From Deltaproteobacteria bacterium (GTDB lineage Bacteria > SAR324 > NAC60-12), in NCBI GenBank assembly GCA_002685535.1, contig NYXK01000122.1, positions 156,400 through 198,744 of the forward strand: a DNA stretch of 42,345 nucleotides, given 5' to 3'. Position 1 is the first letter of the stretch. Each line of letters opens with the position of its first letter. The notes beneath the pieces are model-generated. The model did not search any database and was not told the origin of the DNA. It saw nothing but the letters and a program-made list of their open reading frames with translations. The position numbers and the translations under genes are program-made. Positions 11,488-23,156 of this stretch are shown in pieces.

Positions 11488-14168
11488 ATGGTCTATAATT
11501 TGCATTTTGCTGTGAAAGCAGCAGTGCTTGTATCTCTGGTAAGTCGAATTGGGATCATGGAAGTGTTGCCTGCTCACATCAATAGGTCTCCACCTCGCTT
11601 GCCGGGGCTGTTGAGAAAAGACAGTCGGCAGTCACAGGATGGACATACTATGGATGTCAGACCGAGGCAACGAATGCGAGAGCATTAGCACTGAAAGCAA
11701 CTGCCTATGATACGATGACATTGCAGTCCTGCGCGACAGATTGTGCTGCATATACCTATTTCGGAACAGAGTATGGACGAGAATGTGAGAGCATCGCCAA
11801 TCTTGAGATTCAAAGTCTGACGTGAACAGGTTATTGCGGAAACTCTTTCGGTACTGGATCTGTAGTCGCTCCTCTTGCCGATTGTAGCTTTGCATGTGCT
11901 GGGAATGCAGCGCAGAAGTGTGGAGCGGGGAATCGCTTGTCTGTTTACAAGAAAGGCACCGGTACTCCTCCTGCATCATCATCAACAAAGCCAGCCACTT
12001 CAACGACGAAGCCTGTTACAACCGCAACTGCACAGCCAACACAACCAGCAGGCCCAGGCCCTCAAAAAGCAGGATTGCCAGCAGGCTGGGTATATTCTGG
12101 ATGCATTCAGTAAGTCGTTCGATGCACTCAGAAGCCACTCTAACCAAGACAGGGACAATATTAATGCCAAGGAAAATGCCAACATCCAAATCCCTACCTT
12201 TCCATATAAAATTTGGGACACTGCAACAAATGACGCACCCTCATGCATTGCTCGCTGTCAGCAATTTGGATACAATGCTGCTGGACTAGAGTACTCTTCG
12301 CAATGCTGTATGTTTGAAACCCCCACGCGAGATCTAGGCTAATGTGTACAGTCTGCGGAGACATCCAGAACATCGCCGTCGCGTCTTGGCCAACAACCTC
12401 GACAAATCCCCAAGATCCTCAATCTTTCACTCGCGTCGCTACTCCAATTAAATATGCGGATTCCGAATGCAATGCTCAGTGTAGTGGAAATAAGAACTAC
12501 TGGTGTGGAGCAGGAAACAAACTCACCTACTACACATGGACGACATCTCCAACCAAGTTCTCGTTTCCAACGGGCAACTCGGCTGGAAGATACTCTCTTT
12601 TGATAGGTGGTGTTACAGTCCCTCTCATCACCTCACAGGCTATCAATGGGAAGGTAACATTCGTCGAGAAATATGGAACTGGAGCTCCAAACGGCACAGG
12701 AGCTTACGAACTGGATCTCTCCCAAGTTGGCAATGCTGCCAATGCATGGAGAACCATGACCGGCTTTAAGACTGATGTGTTCTGCTCGGCTGGTCTCACA
12801 CTTCCAGACAAGGCAGGTCGTCAAATCTTGGTTGGTGGATGGGCTGGTCAATCGAACTACGGAGTGCGATTGTATTGGCCAGATGGATCTGCTGGAGTCA
12901 AGGGAACTCGCCAATGGGTTGAGGATCCAAACAACCTTCAATTGCTCGTAGCTCGTTGGTACCCATCTGCCATGATTATGGCAAACGGCTCGATTCTTGT
13001 CGTTGGTGGTGAGATTGGACAGAATGCAGACGCACAACCTAACTTGGAGATCTTGCCAAGAACTGGTGGAGGAACCGTCTACCTAGACTTCCTGCAGCGA
13101 ACCCATCCATTCAACCTTTACCCGTTCATTATGGTTGTCCCATCTGGAATTTTTATCCTGTATTACAACGAGGCCAGAATTCTGGATGAGAAGACTTTCG
13201 CTACTAAGAAGATTCTACCAAACCTTCCAGGTGCTGTGAACAATCCTAATGGTGGAAGAACGTACCAATTGCAAGGTTCAATGGTTGCATTGCCTCAATA
13301 TGCTCCATTCACAGATCCAATGGGTGTTTTGGCTTGCGGTGGATCGACTGAGGGAGGTGGATATGCAATTGATAACTGTGTTTCTGCTTATCCTGAAGCT
13401 GCCAACCCCGTTTGGACAATCGAGAGAATGGTTAGTTTCCTGCACCAGACTTTGAACTTCACTCACATCTTCTAGCCTTCAAGACGAGTCATGCCAAATA
13501 TGGCTGGTCTTCCAGATGGTACTTACGTTATTGTAGGAGGTGGGCAACACGGTGTCGCAGGTTTCGGTCTAGGTGGAGCACCCAACTACAATGCCGTCAT
13601 GTACGATCCCAAGAAGCCAGTTCACCAAAGAATGAGCGTTATGGCGAACACCACTGTTGCTCGTATGTATCATTCCGAAGCACTTGTTCTCCTCGACGGC
13701 AGAGTCTTGGTCACTGGTTCAGATCCAACTGGAGACTTCAATTCCCCACCAACGAACTGGCCAGAAGAGTACAGAGTCGAAGTATTCTCACCTCCATACC
13801 TCCTTTCTGGATTGGCGAGACCGACTTTCTCTATCACGAACAAGGATTGGAAGTATGGAGCCGCTGTCACTTTCACTGTCACCTCCGGCTCGACTGCGAA
13901 CTTGAAGGTTTCTCTTCTCGGTTCTGTTTCTAGCACACATGGGAACAGTATGGGACAGAGAACCCTGTTCCCTGCGGTCACCTGCTCAGGAACTACTTGT
14001 ACAGTCACCGTCCCTCCGAATGCGCATGTCTGCCCGCCAACGTGGTACATGATGTTCGTTCTCGACGGACCTACTCCATCTGTTGGCCAGTTCGTTAGAA
14101 TTGGTGGTGATCCAGGAGCTCTTGGCAATTGGCCCAAACTTCCTGGGTTCGATCTTCCAGGTGTTTGA
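11488..14168 (+). CDS. secreted WSC-WSC-glyoxal oxidase (AA5-type copper radical oxidase)
   Basis: Six exons: 11488-11538, 11586-11784, 11830-12109, 12153-12307, 12352-13430, 13476-14168 (818 aa, all GT-AG). A signal peptide (residues 1-25) is followed by a Kex2-like KR at 28-29. Two Cys-rich WSC domains lie at about 36-118 and 168-291, joined by a Thr/Ser/Pro linker. The catalytic beta-propeller follows, with a C-terminal Ig-like domain from about 690. All radical-copper residues are recognisable by motif: Cys373 (DVFCSAG) and Tyr432 (ARWYPS) for the Cys-Tyr cofactor, Tyr653-His654 (RMYHSEA) and His743 (STHGNSMG) as copper ligands. Enzymes of this class oxidise aldehydes or alcohols to make H2O2. 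The WSC pair probably anchors it to cell-wall or other polysaccharide. Substrate is unproven. Confidence 0.93.
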
Positions 14169-14745
14169 AGAGGTGGAGGTGGAAGGATAATGTTAATGTC
14201 TTAATGTGCGGTCCTTTTTCTTTTCTCGAACTATATGATTAGCTATATTCCCTAACATCTGCAGCCTGCAATTCTATATTTCGCTTCTGACCGTCGGTAG
14301 TGTTTGTCGCCAGTTTTCCTGCCGTGACTTCAGCTGCTCCCGACTTGCATTATATAATTCTCTTGGATTTGTTACGTCTTTACTTGCATCGCATTATAGA
14401 TATGCGGAGAATTACTTCCGTTATCTACATGAATTCTGTATTCCCGAGATACCTCCACTCTTGCACAAACCACCCTGGTCTCGGCAGGTCACCACACCGT
14501 CACTCCCTTTCCCCAACGGGAAGCTCCCAATCAACAATCGCCTTGTAGAAGCTTATCTCAACTCCAATGGTCTATCTCAACATGCAGGATCTACAATCAT
14601 GGGCGTTGTATTGGACGGGCAAGTCGCGGTTTTCGGCATTCCGTCAACGGGCAGGGTCGTGAGAATCAAAGATGTCATCGGATTTCCTCCAGAGAACTTG
14701 AGATAAATAAAATGTTCCCAAGGTCCAGGGAGACAAACTGTAAAC
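14169..14745. other. intergenic with a protein-like short frame
   Basis: Gap between the oxidase gene and the permease gene. It contains the 81-codon frame at 14461-14706, described separately, and otherwise nothing recognisable. Confidence 0.5.
14461..14706 (+). pseudogene. possible gene remnant or small hypothetical ORF
   Basis: An 81-codon frame whose second half reads like real protein (AGSTIMGVVLDGQVAVFGI followed by RVVRIKDVIGFPPE). It starts without a clear domain and stops 40 bp before the permease ATG. I recognise no family. It could be the last exon of a decayed gene or a chance frame. Confidence 0.25.
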
Positions 14746-16496
14746 ATGTCAGCTGAAATGGATCCCGAGAAAACGCTCGCTGGCCTCGATGGTCGTAAGC
14801 CATCTCAAAGCCAGAATGGAACAGTCACAGTCGCCAACCTTGTCGACGCCGATGAAGCTCTCGCATTCTTAACAAATCATCCTCGTACTGTTGACATAGA
14901 GATCGAAGGAAATGTCATTCTGGATGACCCCAAGCAGCTGAGGAAGTTAATTCGGAAAATTGACTTGACAATCGCACCACTTCTCGCAGCTGTCTACTTT
15001 CTTCAATTCCTCGACAAGACTACTCTATCCTACACTGCTGTCATGGGTATCAGAGACGATACACATCTGAAAGGACAGGATTATTCGAACTTATCGATGC
15101 TGTTCTACATCGGTACGTTGCTCCACCCTCAAGCTTCACCACTGACAAATTAGGCTTCCTCGCTGCCGAATTCCCTACTCAATACCTCGCACAACATATT
15201 TCTCGCCTGAGTCTCTACCTCGGGGTTAATATAATGCTCTGGGGTCTCATCCTTGGCTGTCACGCAGCATGCACTTCTTTCGCAGGTCTGGCAATCTGCC
15301 GGACTCTCCTAGGCGTCTTCGAAAGCTGCGTCGCTCCTATTCTGGTCCTGATTATTGCGATGTGGTATAAGAAAGAGGAGCAAGGGAGAAGGGTTTCCTG
15401 GTTCTACGTCTGCAATTCGCTGACGATGATATTTGGCGGTCTGCTTGCGTATGGAGTCAGTTTCATACAGTCAAAGTTCGCGAGCTGGAGAATATTCTTT
15501 GTAGCGATTGGGGGATTGACGATCGGTGTTGGAGCCCTGGTCTGTGTATTCTTGCCGGATTCTCCTGTCAAGGCGAAGAGGTTCTCAGATGCGGAGAAAG
15601 TGGCTGCTCTGTTGAGGACGAAGAGCAACCAAAGTGGGACGCAAAATGCGCACCTGAAGAGAGCTCAGGTCAGTATCCTTCGCCCTACAACGATATCTGC
15701 TAAATGTTCAGGTCTTCGAAACTTTCAAGGATATTCGTGTTTGGCTAGTATGCCTCTGCACAATGCTCAGCTCCATTCCAAATGGTGGCATCTCGAACTT
15801 CAACACTATTCTCCTCACGACATTCGGATACACGTCAAGAGAAGCACTTCTCATGTCTGCTCCCGGTGGCGCAATTGGGGTAATCTGCGTACTTGGTGTT
15901 GGATACCTATCAGACAAATGGAGGGATCGAACTTCAGTCATGCTCATCGCAATTCTTCCCACTATTCTTGGGGCTGGTCTGATGATCGGCTTGGACCCCA
16001 ACGGTGTTCCGAAGAACAAGGCAGGATTGCTTGCAGCGAGTTTCTTGACTGGTACCTTTGGCGCTGCATTCATGCTTCTGCTCGCTTGGAATGCATCGTA
16101 TGTAACCCTATTCGATTCATGTTCTCATCTAACATTCATAGCAATATTGCCGGTCACACAAAGAAGGTCACCATCAATGCCCTGACAATGGTATCCTTCG
16201 CCACTGGTAATATCCTTGGTACACAAACCTTCCAGGCAAAGGAAGCACCAGGCTACGTCTCGGGAAAGATCAGCATCATCGCCACGCTAAGTGCTCTGTG
16301 TTTCATGATCATGATACTGAGGTGGTATAATGGGATGTTGAATCGTAAGAACGAGAGGATTTTAGATAGGTTGAGTGAGGAGCAGAAGGCTGAGATGAGG
16401 GAGAAGATGGCATTTGCAGACCAAACTGACAGGAAGAATCCTTTCTCAAGTACACGCGTTGATATGCAATGGAGAATATACAAGCACGACAAGTGA
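14746..16496 (+). CDS. MFS permease, allantoate permease (Dal5/ACS) family
   Basis: Four exons: 14746-15112, 15154-15668, 15712-16097, 16142-16496 (540 aa, GT-AG, phases consistent). A hydrophilic N-terminus of about 70 residues precedes RKIDLTIAPLLAAVYFLQFL and DKTTLSYTAVMGI, the hallmark first helix of the anion:cation symporter family. Further marks are CRTLLGVFESCVAPILVLI in TM4, WYKKEEQGRR, and the central-loop FLPDSPVKAKRFSDAEK. The second half contains NIAGHTKKVTINALTMVSF and GNILGTQTFQAKEAPGY, conserved in fungal Dal5-like carriers of small organic anions such as allantoate, nicotinate or dipeptides. Plasma membrane uptake is the expected role; the substrate is not predictable. It lies directly downstream of the oxidase gene in the same direction, which may be coincidental. 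Confidence 0.92.
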
Positions 16497-16955
16497 CCCC
16501 ATAAACATAGATGTTATGGATACTATTCTGGCATGATCACTTGCCATGTAAGACCGAAACTGTCGTTGCTGACTCCTTAGCAATGGAAATTGACGAGTAT
16601 TACCTGCTCTGACGACGGAGTCTTCTTCATATCCTTGTTTTAATGCTCCCAATGTCCTCGATATTGAACTTGTTTGTTCGCGCTGTCGGTTTGTTCACAA
16701 AGAACGTTCCCAACTCAATGTCTCTAACGAAGCTCCCTTAACAAAGCACAATGCCTTGTATGAGTGTCAATGAATTTATAACAGTTTACTGTAACAACCT
16801 GTATAGTTTCTTTCCATGTGTCCTACTGATATATCTAGCCTGTACCGGTTTCTGTTACAATTATCTCAGCAAGATCTTCATCCAATTTCACATCACCACC
16901 AGCCACTTGTAAACTTGTACCAACTCAATTACCTCCTGGAAAGTATCCAAGTACA
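16497..16955. other. intergenic, no gene seen
   Basis: About 460 bp of 3' region of the permease gene and upstream sequence of the Cys-rich locus. No motif recognised. Confidence 0.5.
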
Positions 16956-17422
16956 ATGATCGACACAAGAACCTGTGTGTGGTGCGACAAACTCGTTCTC
17001 TGTGGTAAATGCCCCTGCCACAAGGGGGAAAATGGTTGCGGCAAGACTTGCTGAGTACCACACCGAGAAACCCGAACGTCGATTTTCTCTGAGGAATAAA
17101 AATGCCCTGCATACGTATTTATACGTATTTATACGTCTGCAGCAAATGCGAGATCCCCTGCCCGAACTATCCATGCGCTTGTCACATGTTCTGTGGCTTC
17201 AAATGTGAGCTTCACGTTGTGGCTCCGCGAGCACTGTATCTCAATGGGATGGATAATCTATGCACCAAGTGCAAATTAACAGCCCCTGAAGGAAAGTACT
17301 ACCATATTCAACGACACCTTGGTTGTATCTGTTGCGAGAAGTGTAAAATTTGGTGCTGTGAGCATCAGGATGACATACTGGAAAAGTGTGGTCCAAGTCT
17401 TTCTTCCAAGTCAGGCAATTAA
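16956..17422 (+). CDS. small cysteine-rich protein, uncertain splicing
   Basis: Two adjacent Cys-rich frames. The first (16956-17054, 32 codons) reads TCVWCDKLVLCGKCPCHKG and stops at TGA. The second, in another frame (17102-17422), reads VCSKCEIPCPNYPCACHMFC, later NLCTKCKLTAPEGKYYH and CICCEKCKIWCCEH. Together they give at least three CxxC modules, so they probably belong to one product. A possible intron runs from a GTAAAT donor at 17005 to an AG at 17093 (pyrimidine-rich TTTTCTCTGAG); this joins the frames to give 125 aa. The pattern suggests zinc binding (RING/LIM-like knuckles), but no named family fits. No signal peptide is seen. It may equally be a decaying gene with a frameshift. Confidence 0.4.
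17107..17137. repeat. short ATACGTATTT tandem repeat
   Basis: ATACGTATTT occurs twice in tandem, followed by a partial third ATACGT. It lies inside the second Cys-rich frame and encodes an anomalous Tyr/Thr/Leu stretch, so it may be a recent expansion. Confidence 0.7.
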
Positions 17423-18041
17423 CCCCAAACCCTAAGCCTCTTATGAGATCGCCTCGATTCTCTGATCATTTTGTAAAGAGCACGCTTCCTGGCACCATAG
17501 TCTACGAATAAAACTTCCAATTACTCGCGTCATCGCCGCACACCTTGAAGTATATAGACCTTGACTACAATGTGAAAGGACCCTTATACTAGCGATACCG
17601 CTATTATACTTTTTACGGTTTTAAAGTTATAAAATAATTACATATCGATTTCTCAGTATATCATAATACTAAGAAGCTGTTATTAGTTTGTAGCGATCAA
17701 GGCACGTTATAACATACGATGTCGCCACCTAGGCTGGTACCTCCCCTAATCAACCGATCAAATATCTTAGTCAGCGGCGATGTGGTTATAATAATCTCGG
17801 GAAAATTATAACGAAATCTGCGGTTGCGTGTGGGGGATCTGCCGGAAAATCCCGCGTCCTGACATTATCCAAAGCAAAATTTGGCCTATGCAGCACTCCT
17901 TCTTTCAGCTGCTCTTCAACTTTACAGAAGCCGGCATCTTGACAACTTTGTGAAGCATTCTTCGCGTTCTGTCTGCCTTCGCCATACAATGGCTGGCCAG
18001 ATTACGTCACTATTCAGCCTCAGCCTCGTGAGCTGCGCTAA
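17423..18041. other. intergenic with AT-rich patch
   Basis: No gene. Bases about 17590-17690 are strongly AT-rich (for example TTATACTTTTTACGG, ATAAAATAATTACATAT), unlike flanking sequence, and may be a degraded repeat. Confidence 0.5.
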
Positions 18042-18259
18042 CGACAACGACTGCATATTTTTCTCGCGCTCAGTTCTTCAACGTCTCGACCTTCAAATCA
18101 TCTTATATACGTCTCTTACAACGCAAACCCGATAGCGAGATCGTCTTTCGCGAATCTACCAGCGGCGAAGTCCCTGTCTACGCAGTACTCTCTTATATCT
18201 GGGGAGAAGAGGAGATCATCTATCAAGACTTGAAGAAGGGCTGCTTTGCGACTTTGTGA
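18042..18259 (+). pseudogene. truncated HET-domain fragment
   Basis: The frame ending at TGA 18257-18259 reads IRLLQRKPDSEIVF, then VPVYAVLSYIWGEEE and IIYQDLKKG, then CFATL and stop. RLL...YAxLSxxWGEEExxxQDLxxG is the start of the HET-E/HET-D type HET domain (usually YAILSHTWG...E.TFQDL). The remainder of the domain (the LWIDxxCI block) is absent. There is no obvious ATG in frame at the expected distance. The fragment stops 17 bp before the ATG of the intact HET gene, which belongs to a different HET subfamily, so it is not simply its first exon. Confidence 0.65.
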
Positions 18260-18275
18260 TCTTTAGCATAGCAAA

Positions 18276-20304
18276 ATGCTTTGTACGCTCTGTCATGACT
18301 TCGGCGGAATTGATTGGAAATCCGCGCGCAATGATGAGGCTGTCCTCCAGCATCATCTATCGTATGCAAGTCTACGTGACTCCGCTGACAATGGCTGTAG
18401 CCTGTGCAAGCTATTCAAGGATGGTTTGCTGCACTGGATGGGTTACAATGATGAGAAGGGTTATATGAGGCTTGAAGAGTTTGGACATTCATCGTCATCT
18501 ATTGAAGAGTACCTCTTAGAAGAGGACTACGGCTCCCAAAATATCTTTTCTATCATACCAACATATTGGGATTGCTCGGCTCAGCAACAGCACGTTCTAG
18601 ATGGATTTTCCTACAGTTTTTTGACAAATGACCTGTTCGGCCCTTTCTTCCAACTGAGAACATCGCGGCGTACGTATCCCTATCGCCCTTACAGATCGTA
18701 AATGCTAACTCATACTAGGAAAAACATCCCCAAGCATAACGGGGAAAGTGAAAGGCTGTCGGCATAACTTAGACCTTGCAGCATCATGGTTACGTCAATG
18801 TCAATCTCACCATAAGGAGTGTCACGGCGACAACAGCGGCATTTATCCGACACGTCTTCTTCGACTAGTCAGCAAAGAAACCGAGACAAAGCTAGTCTTG
18901 GTCGAGCCAGCTCACACCCTTGGCCCTTACATTACATTAAGCCATTGTTGGGGTTCCAAGGAGCAGCATCCGTTAAAGACAACACAGGAGAACTACGGTC
19001 GCCATATTAATGGTATCAACTACTCCGAGCTTCCCAAATCATTTCAAGACGCTGTGCTTGTAACCGGGAGTCTCGGCGTAGAATATCTTTGGATCGATTC
19101 GCTGTGCATCATCCAGGACTCAACGGAAGACTGGCAGTGGGAATGTTCTCGGATGTCCGGCGTTTATTCCAACTCACTCTTGACCATAGCGGCGGCGGAC
19201 GCCGCAAACAGCATCGCGGGGTTTTTGAGCGATTACTCACCACCTCCCTACCCTCCCGTCGAGTTCCCGGCCTTCGTTGTCGAATATCCAATCCCAGGCC
19301 AAGAGGCTATTGGTTTTTCATGGGAGACAACGCTTTCCGGTCGGGCTTGGGCAATGCAGGAGAGATTACTATCACCGAGAGTCCTCTCTTTCCGCCGCGA
19401 TAGGCTGGTCTGGGAGTGCAACCACTACACCTGCTCCGACGACCAGCATTATCCAATTGCAGTGAACAGGATGGAATTTGGCGAGCCTGAGAAGCGGCTC
19501 ATGGGCAATCTAGATGGATTGGAATTCTTGGAGTACTGGTACGACGTCATTATGACTTACTCCCAATGCAAATTAACCCAGGCCTCCGATAAGCTTCCCG
19601 CCCTATCTGGTTTGGCCAACAAGGCCTCAGAGAAGTTCAAAAAACCATATCTAGCGGGTATCTGGCAAGAAGATATTCAGGTTGGACTTTCATGGTACAA
19701 CTCTTGCAACTGCGGTAAAAGCTCGTCATCCTCCTCACCCCCCCAGGCTGAAGAGGACGTGATCGTGAATAGACCGAGCTGGTCTTGGGCGAAGTCGGCG
19801 TGTTCATTCCATTTCCGCACCGAAATCAGGAGTCAAAGCTGGGATATGAGGCTAGTAGGAGCAAAAGTAACTTTGGCTGGAACCGATCGCTTTGGAGAGG
19901 TAAAGGCCGGGACTCTTAGCGTCAGTGCCCGATTACGCATAGGGTTTATCGGTGTTTTCCCTAAAGAACACCAGAACGAACACTGCTTGTTTGATAGCCA
20001 GACAGACAGAGTCGAGCGAGCGCACTTGGCCTGCGACTGTGAGCAAGCCTCCAGGTTCCACAGCATGAGTCTCGATGATAGGATCGAGGTTTCAGCACTG
20101 CTAATTGCATATGACCCAACAGCCTTCACTAAATGGATTGCTTTGGCGCTTGAGCCCGCAACTGACTCTGGAAGCCGGGCCTTATATCGGCGCGTAGGAC
20201 TATTACTCTGCCACTCGGATTTTGACAAGACATCTAGAGAGTATAAGGCAGCAGGATCTAATTGGTTTGACGAGTGCGAGATGGAAACGGTGGACATCGT
20301 TTGA
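18276..20304 (+). CDS. HET domain protein
   Basis: Two exons, 18276-18669 and 18719-20304, with a 49-nt GT-AG intron (659 aa). The N-terminus has CTLCHDFG and GCSLCKLFKDG, a Cys pattern common ahead of the HET domain in this subgroup. HET signatures are YITLSHCWGSKEQHPLKTT (about residue 202), LPKSFQDAV, then VEYLWIDSLCIIQDSTEDW, SNSLLTIAAADA and, further on, GRAWAMQERLLSPRVLSF. The C-terminal part, with RPSWSWAKSACSF, is typical of the long fungal HET proteins. By family, it is a candidate incompatibility or cell-death factor. It follows a broken HET-E-like fragment, which indicates turnover of this gene class here. Confidence 0.9.
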
Positions 20305-21536
20305 GATTGTCATTGACGTCGCCGAGTTTCTGTACAAAAGATAGGCCGCTCAGTGCGGGCACATCCCAAGAAGAGCTTTTTCCTGAGAGTCCCACCAGAG
20401 TGTACGTATTAGAACTTTTCGTCATGAGTGTAATATTGAATTGCCTGAGTTATTCTCGGACTAAGATTCCCGCTCTGCCCAACAGACTCTAAAAGTGCTA
20501 GGTAACTCGTAGCATTCAGGACACGCTCATGATCTCTCGACCTCTCTCGAGGCGCACAGATGAGGCGTGTATAAGGTGTGGCATGCGAATGTGTAATCGT
20601 GACCGTGCGATGTGGCCTGTGAATTGAGCCGTTGAGGGTGAGGAGGGCGCAGAAAAGGAAGCCATTCGTTCCTCAGGGCACGAATAGGAAGAGCCTTCAA
20701 TGTTTTCAACAGAGCTGGGCATGGCGACTTTCTGGACCATTAGAAGCGAGTATATGGCTATACGTGCTCCGTGCTCCGTGCTCCGGAAACCTATGTGCCG
20801 ATACTCACCATTTTCCTCCTAGCAGGAAGGATACACTCCCATCACCCTCTAAATTAGCCTGGATCTCAGTTATGAATACTTAACAACAACATCTTCTTCG
20901 TACAGTTTAAGATACGATTGTCCTTAGACCTTCGCTTCTATCGAGAGTCGTGAGGATCGCCGCGAGCACGAGCGAGGGGCATTAGGATGATCCGCGGGAG
21001 TACGATATGATTCAGCTCAAGCAACCAGTGTACTGCTGCCTGTCAATACAATGTTCGGGAAATCTACTCCACGCCATACGCGTGACCAATGTAGCTTAAC
21101 ACATGATCAGGTCTGAGAATCGTGGCTGGGCAGAATATAGTTAGGTTAATACAGATTACTAAGCACAAAACTCTATAATCCATCTCCTTACAACGGCGAA
21201 ACTCCCGGGGTATATTTTTTTCCTTTCTGAATTTCTTTAAAAGTAATCCATTAATAAAAATTTTGCAGATATCCTAAGATCCTAAAACTATAATTTCGTC
21301 TCGTGACATCGTGCGTCTCCGGACACAGGGACAGACGTTAGCTCGGATGTGCTCTCAGCTAAATTAGTGAATTGCAACAAACATCTCGTTCGCTAGATGG
21401 CCAACGGTCTAAATGGATTTCAAGATTTAGATTGCATATAATCGGTTAGAAGCCTCAATTTGACTGATGCAAAGCTAAATATTTGACTTCCAACCCCGAG
21501 ACTGTTCACCAAACCCCCTCTCCCTTGCTTCCCTCC
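20305..21536. other. intergenic, no gene seen
   Basis: About 1.2 kb between the HET gene and the deacetylase 3' end. It contains three tandem copies of CGTGCTCC at 20762-20785 and an AT-rich stretch around 21210-21300. Open frames here have no domain-like sequence. Confidence 0.5.
20762..20785. repeat. 8-bp tandem repeat, three copies
   Basis: CGTGCTCC is repeated three times in a row. No function is apparent. Confidence 0.85.
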
Positions 21537-22259
21537 TTAACAACTCTTCGCCACGGTCTTCGCAACCGGCGTCGTATACGCTCCATCCTTATCTCCAAGA
21601 CACTCCGCCACCGTGACCATCTTCAAATTATTCTTCTTCGCCCAATCAATCGTCCACGGCGCAAGTGTCTGCGCCGTACTCGGCACAGTCTCATGCATCA
21701 ACACAATATGCGGCCCGACAGTCAACTTTCTCTCAGAGCTTGCAGGGCTCTCCTTGTTCCAATCTCCAGAGTCAACATCCCAAGTGACCAAGCGATAGCC
21801 CATACTTTTCATCACGCTGACTGTCTGTCCGCCAGTAGCGCCGTTTGGAGGGCGCATGTATGTGGGCTTTACACCGATGATGTTTGCCAGAGCTGTTTCA
21901 AGTTTCGTCATTTGAGTGGTGATTTCTGATGCAGAGAGGGTGTTGAGGCCCTTGTGATCCCAGGTGTGGGATGCGATCTGGTGGCCGGCTGCGAAGGTGG
22001 CATTCAGGACAGCCGCCTGAGAGTAGATGCAGTTATACAAGGTTCCTGTGACGAAAAAAGTGGCCTTTGCGCCAGCTGCATTGAGTGCATTCACGATTGA
22101 GGCGTGATGTGTCCATGGTCCATCATCGAAAGTAAGGGCAATTGTGTTTGGCTCTGTGCATCTTGTGATGATCGTCCCAGGGGCTGGTCCTTTCTGAGGA
22201 GTAGCTTGGGGAAGAGCTGCAGCCAAACTGGCGAGAACGAGAACGAAGAGCTGCATCAT
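21537..22259 (-). CDS. secreted polysaccharide (chitin) deacetylase, NodB/CE4
   Basis: Single exon, 240 aa. Signal peptide MMQLFVLVLASLAAALP; either of the two adjacent ATGs could be used. The CE4 motifs are all present in order: TFDDGP (43-48, base and metal Asp45/46), SHTWDH (97-102, metal His98 and His102), RPP (136-138), DVDSGDW (161-167) and IVLMHE (185-190, catalytic His189). The five-motif set fits an active metal-dependent N-deacetylase acting on chitin or related N-acetylglucosamine polymers outside the cell. The compact length, no GPI signal and no carbohydrate-binding module suggest a soluble enzyme. In plant-associated fungi such enzymes can mask chitin from host receptors; that use here is inference. 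Confidence 0.92.
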   Translation of the reverse strand: MMQLFVLVLASLAAALPQATPQKGPAPGTIITRCTEPNTIALTFDDGPWTHHASIVNALNAAGAKATFFVTGTLYNCIYSQAAVLNATFAAGHQIASHTWDHKGLNTLSASEITTQMTKLETALANIIGVKPTYMRPPNGATGGQTVSVMKSMGYRLVTWDVDSGDWNKESPASSERKLTVGPHIVLMHETVPSTAQTLAPWTIDWAKKNNLKMVTVAECLGDKDGAYTTPVAKTVAKSC

Positions 22260-23156
22260 GTTGATCGAGACAGAATTTATCGCAGCTGCAAATGCTTGAT
22301 GGGAATTGAGTTGGTTATATGCCGGCCTCGGTTCGTCGGATTGAGGCTATTCAATTCAGCCATGTCCATGGCCAAGACGGGATTAAATCTGGGGAAATGG
22401 ATATTTATCAAGAGATCAGTCTCATCGGGGCACCAACGGAGCTTCGGAATATTGATGGGAGAGATACAGCGTTGATAAATATCTAGGAATAATTTAGCCT
22501 GATCACAGTTGAACACAACGACAAGCTAGTTGGGACAGGCTGGATTCGGGAAAGGAGAAAAAAAAAACCCGTGGAAGCAGATCTGTATTTTCATCTGCTC
22601 AAGAAATTGCACCCAGAAAGCATGCAAGCAGGATATTTCCCCTGGGCTTCTATCCAAGAACTCTGCTATGCCACTAGCTGCACAGAGAGGGAGCTGACTT
22701 TGAGTATTAACAAATTAGATTTTGGAGCAGAACTGGCATCCACTTGTTTTGGGTGGAACATGTGCGGTTGTCTCGTGTAAAAAGGGAAAATGTGTAGGAC
22801 TGGGTGGTCAGAATCAGAAGAGCAGATGGACAAATGAAGTGAGCAGGTTCTGGCACACATATACTGGGGACCCGATCAATGTGCTTTTCGACGCCCATCA
22901 TCTACCACAGACGTCAGATTATTCGACTTCAACTCGCTTCTGTTACTTCTGGGTACGTTCTGAAAACACCTCAAAAGTGGGACTTGATTCTTGTCAGAGC
23001 CATGGATTGTGAGTAAATCCCGCTTCCTATTTTGAGATATGGGCTATTCTAAAAAGTATCCAAGTACTGTCGGGCATCGAGTTTGTTTCACAGCCAATAA
23101 AAGATGATAGCGAAACATAGTCTGAGATTGGCTACTGGTAGAGTACCATCTCCGCC
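22260..23156. other. intergenic, no gene seen
   Basis: About 900 bp upstream of the deacetylase and downstream of the epoxide hydrolase. Frames here are short and lack domain signatures; a 10-nt A run lies near 22557. Confidence 0.5.
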
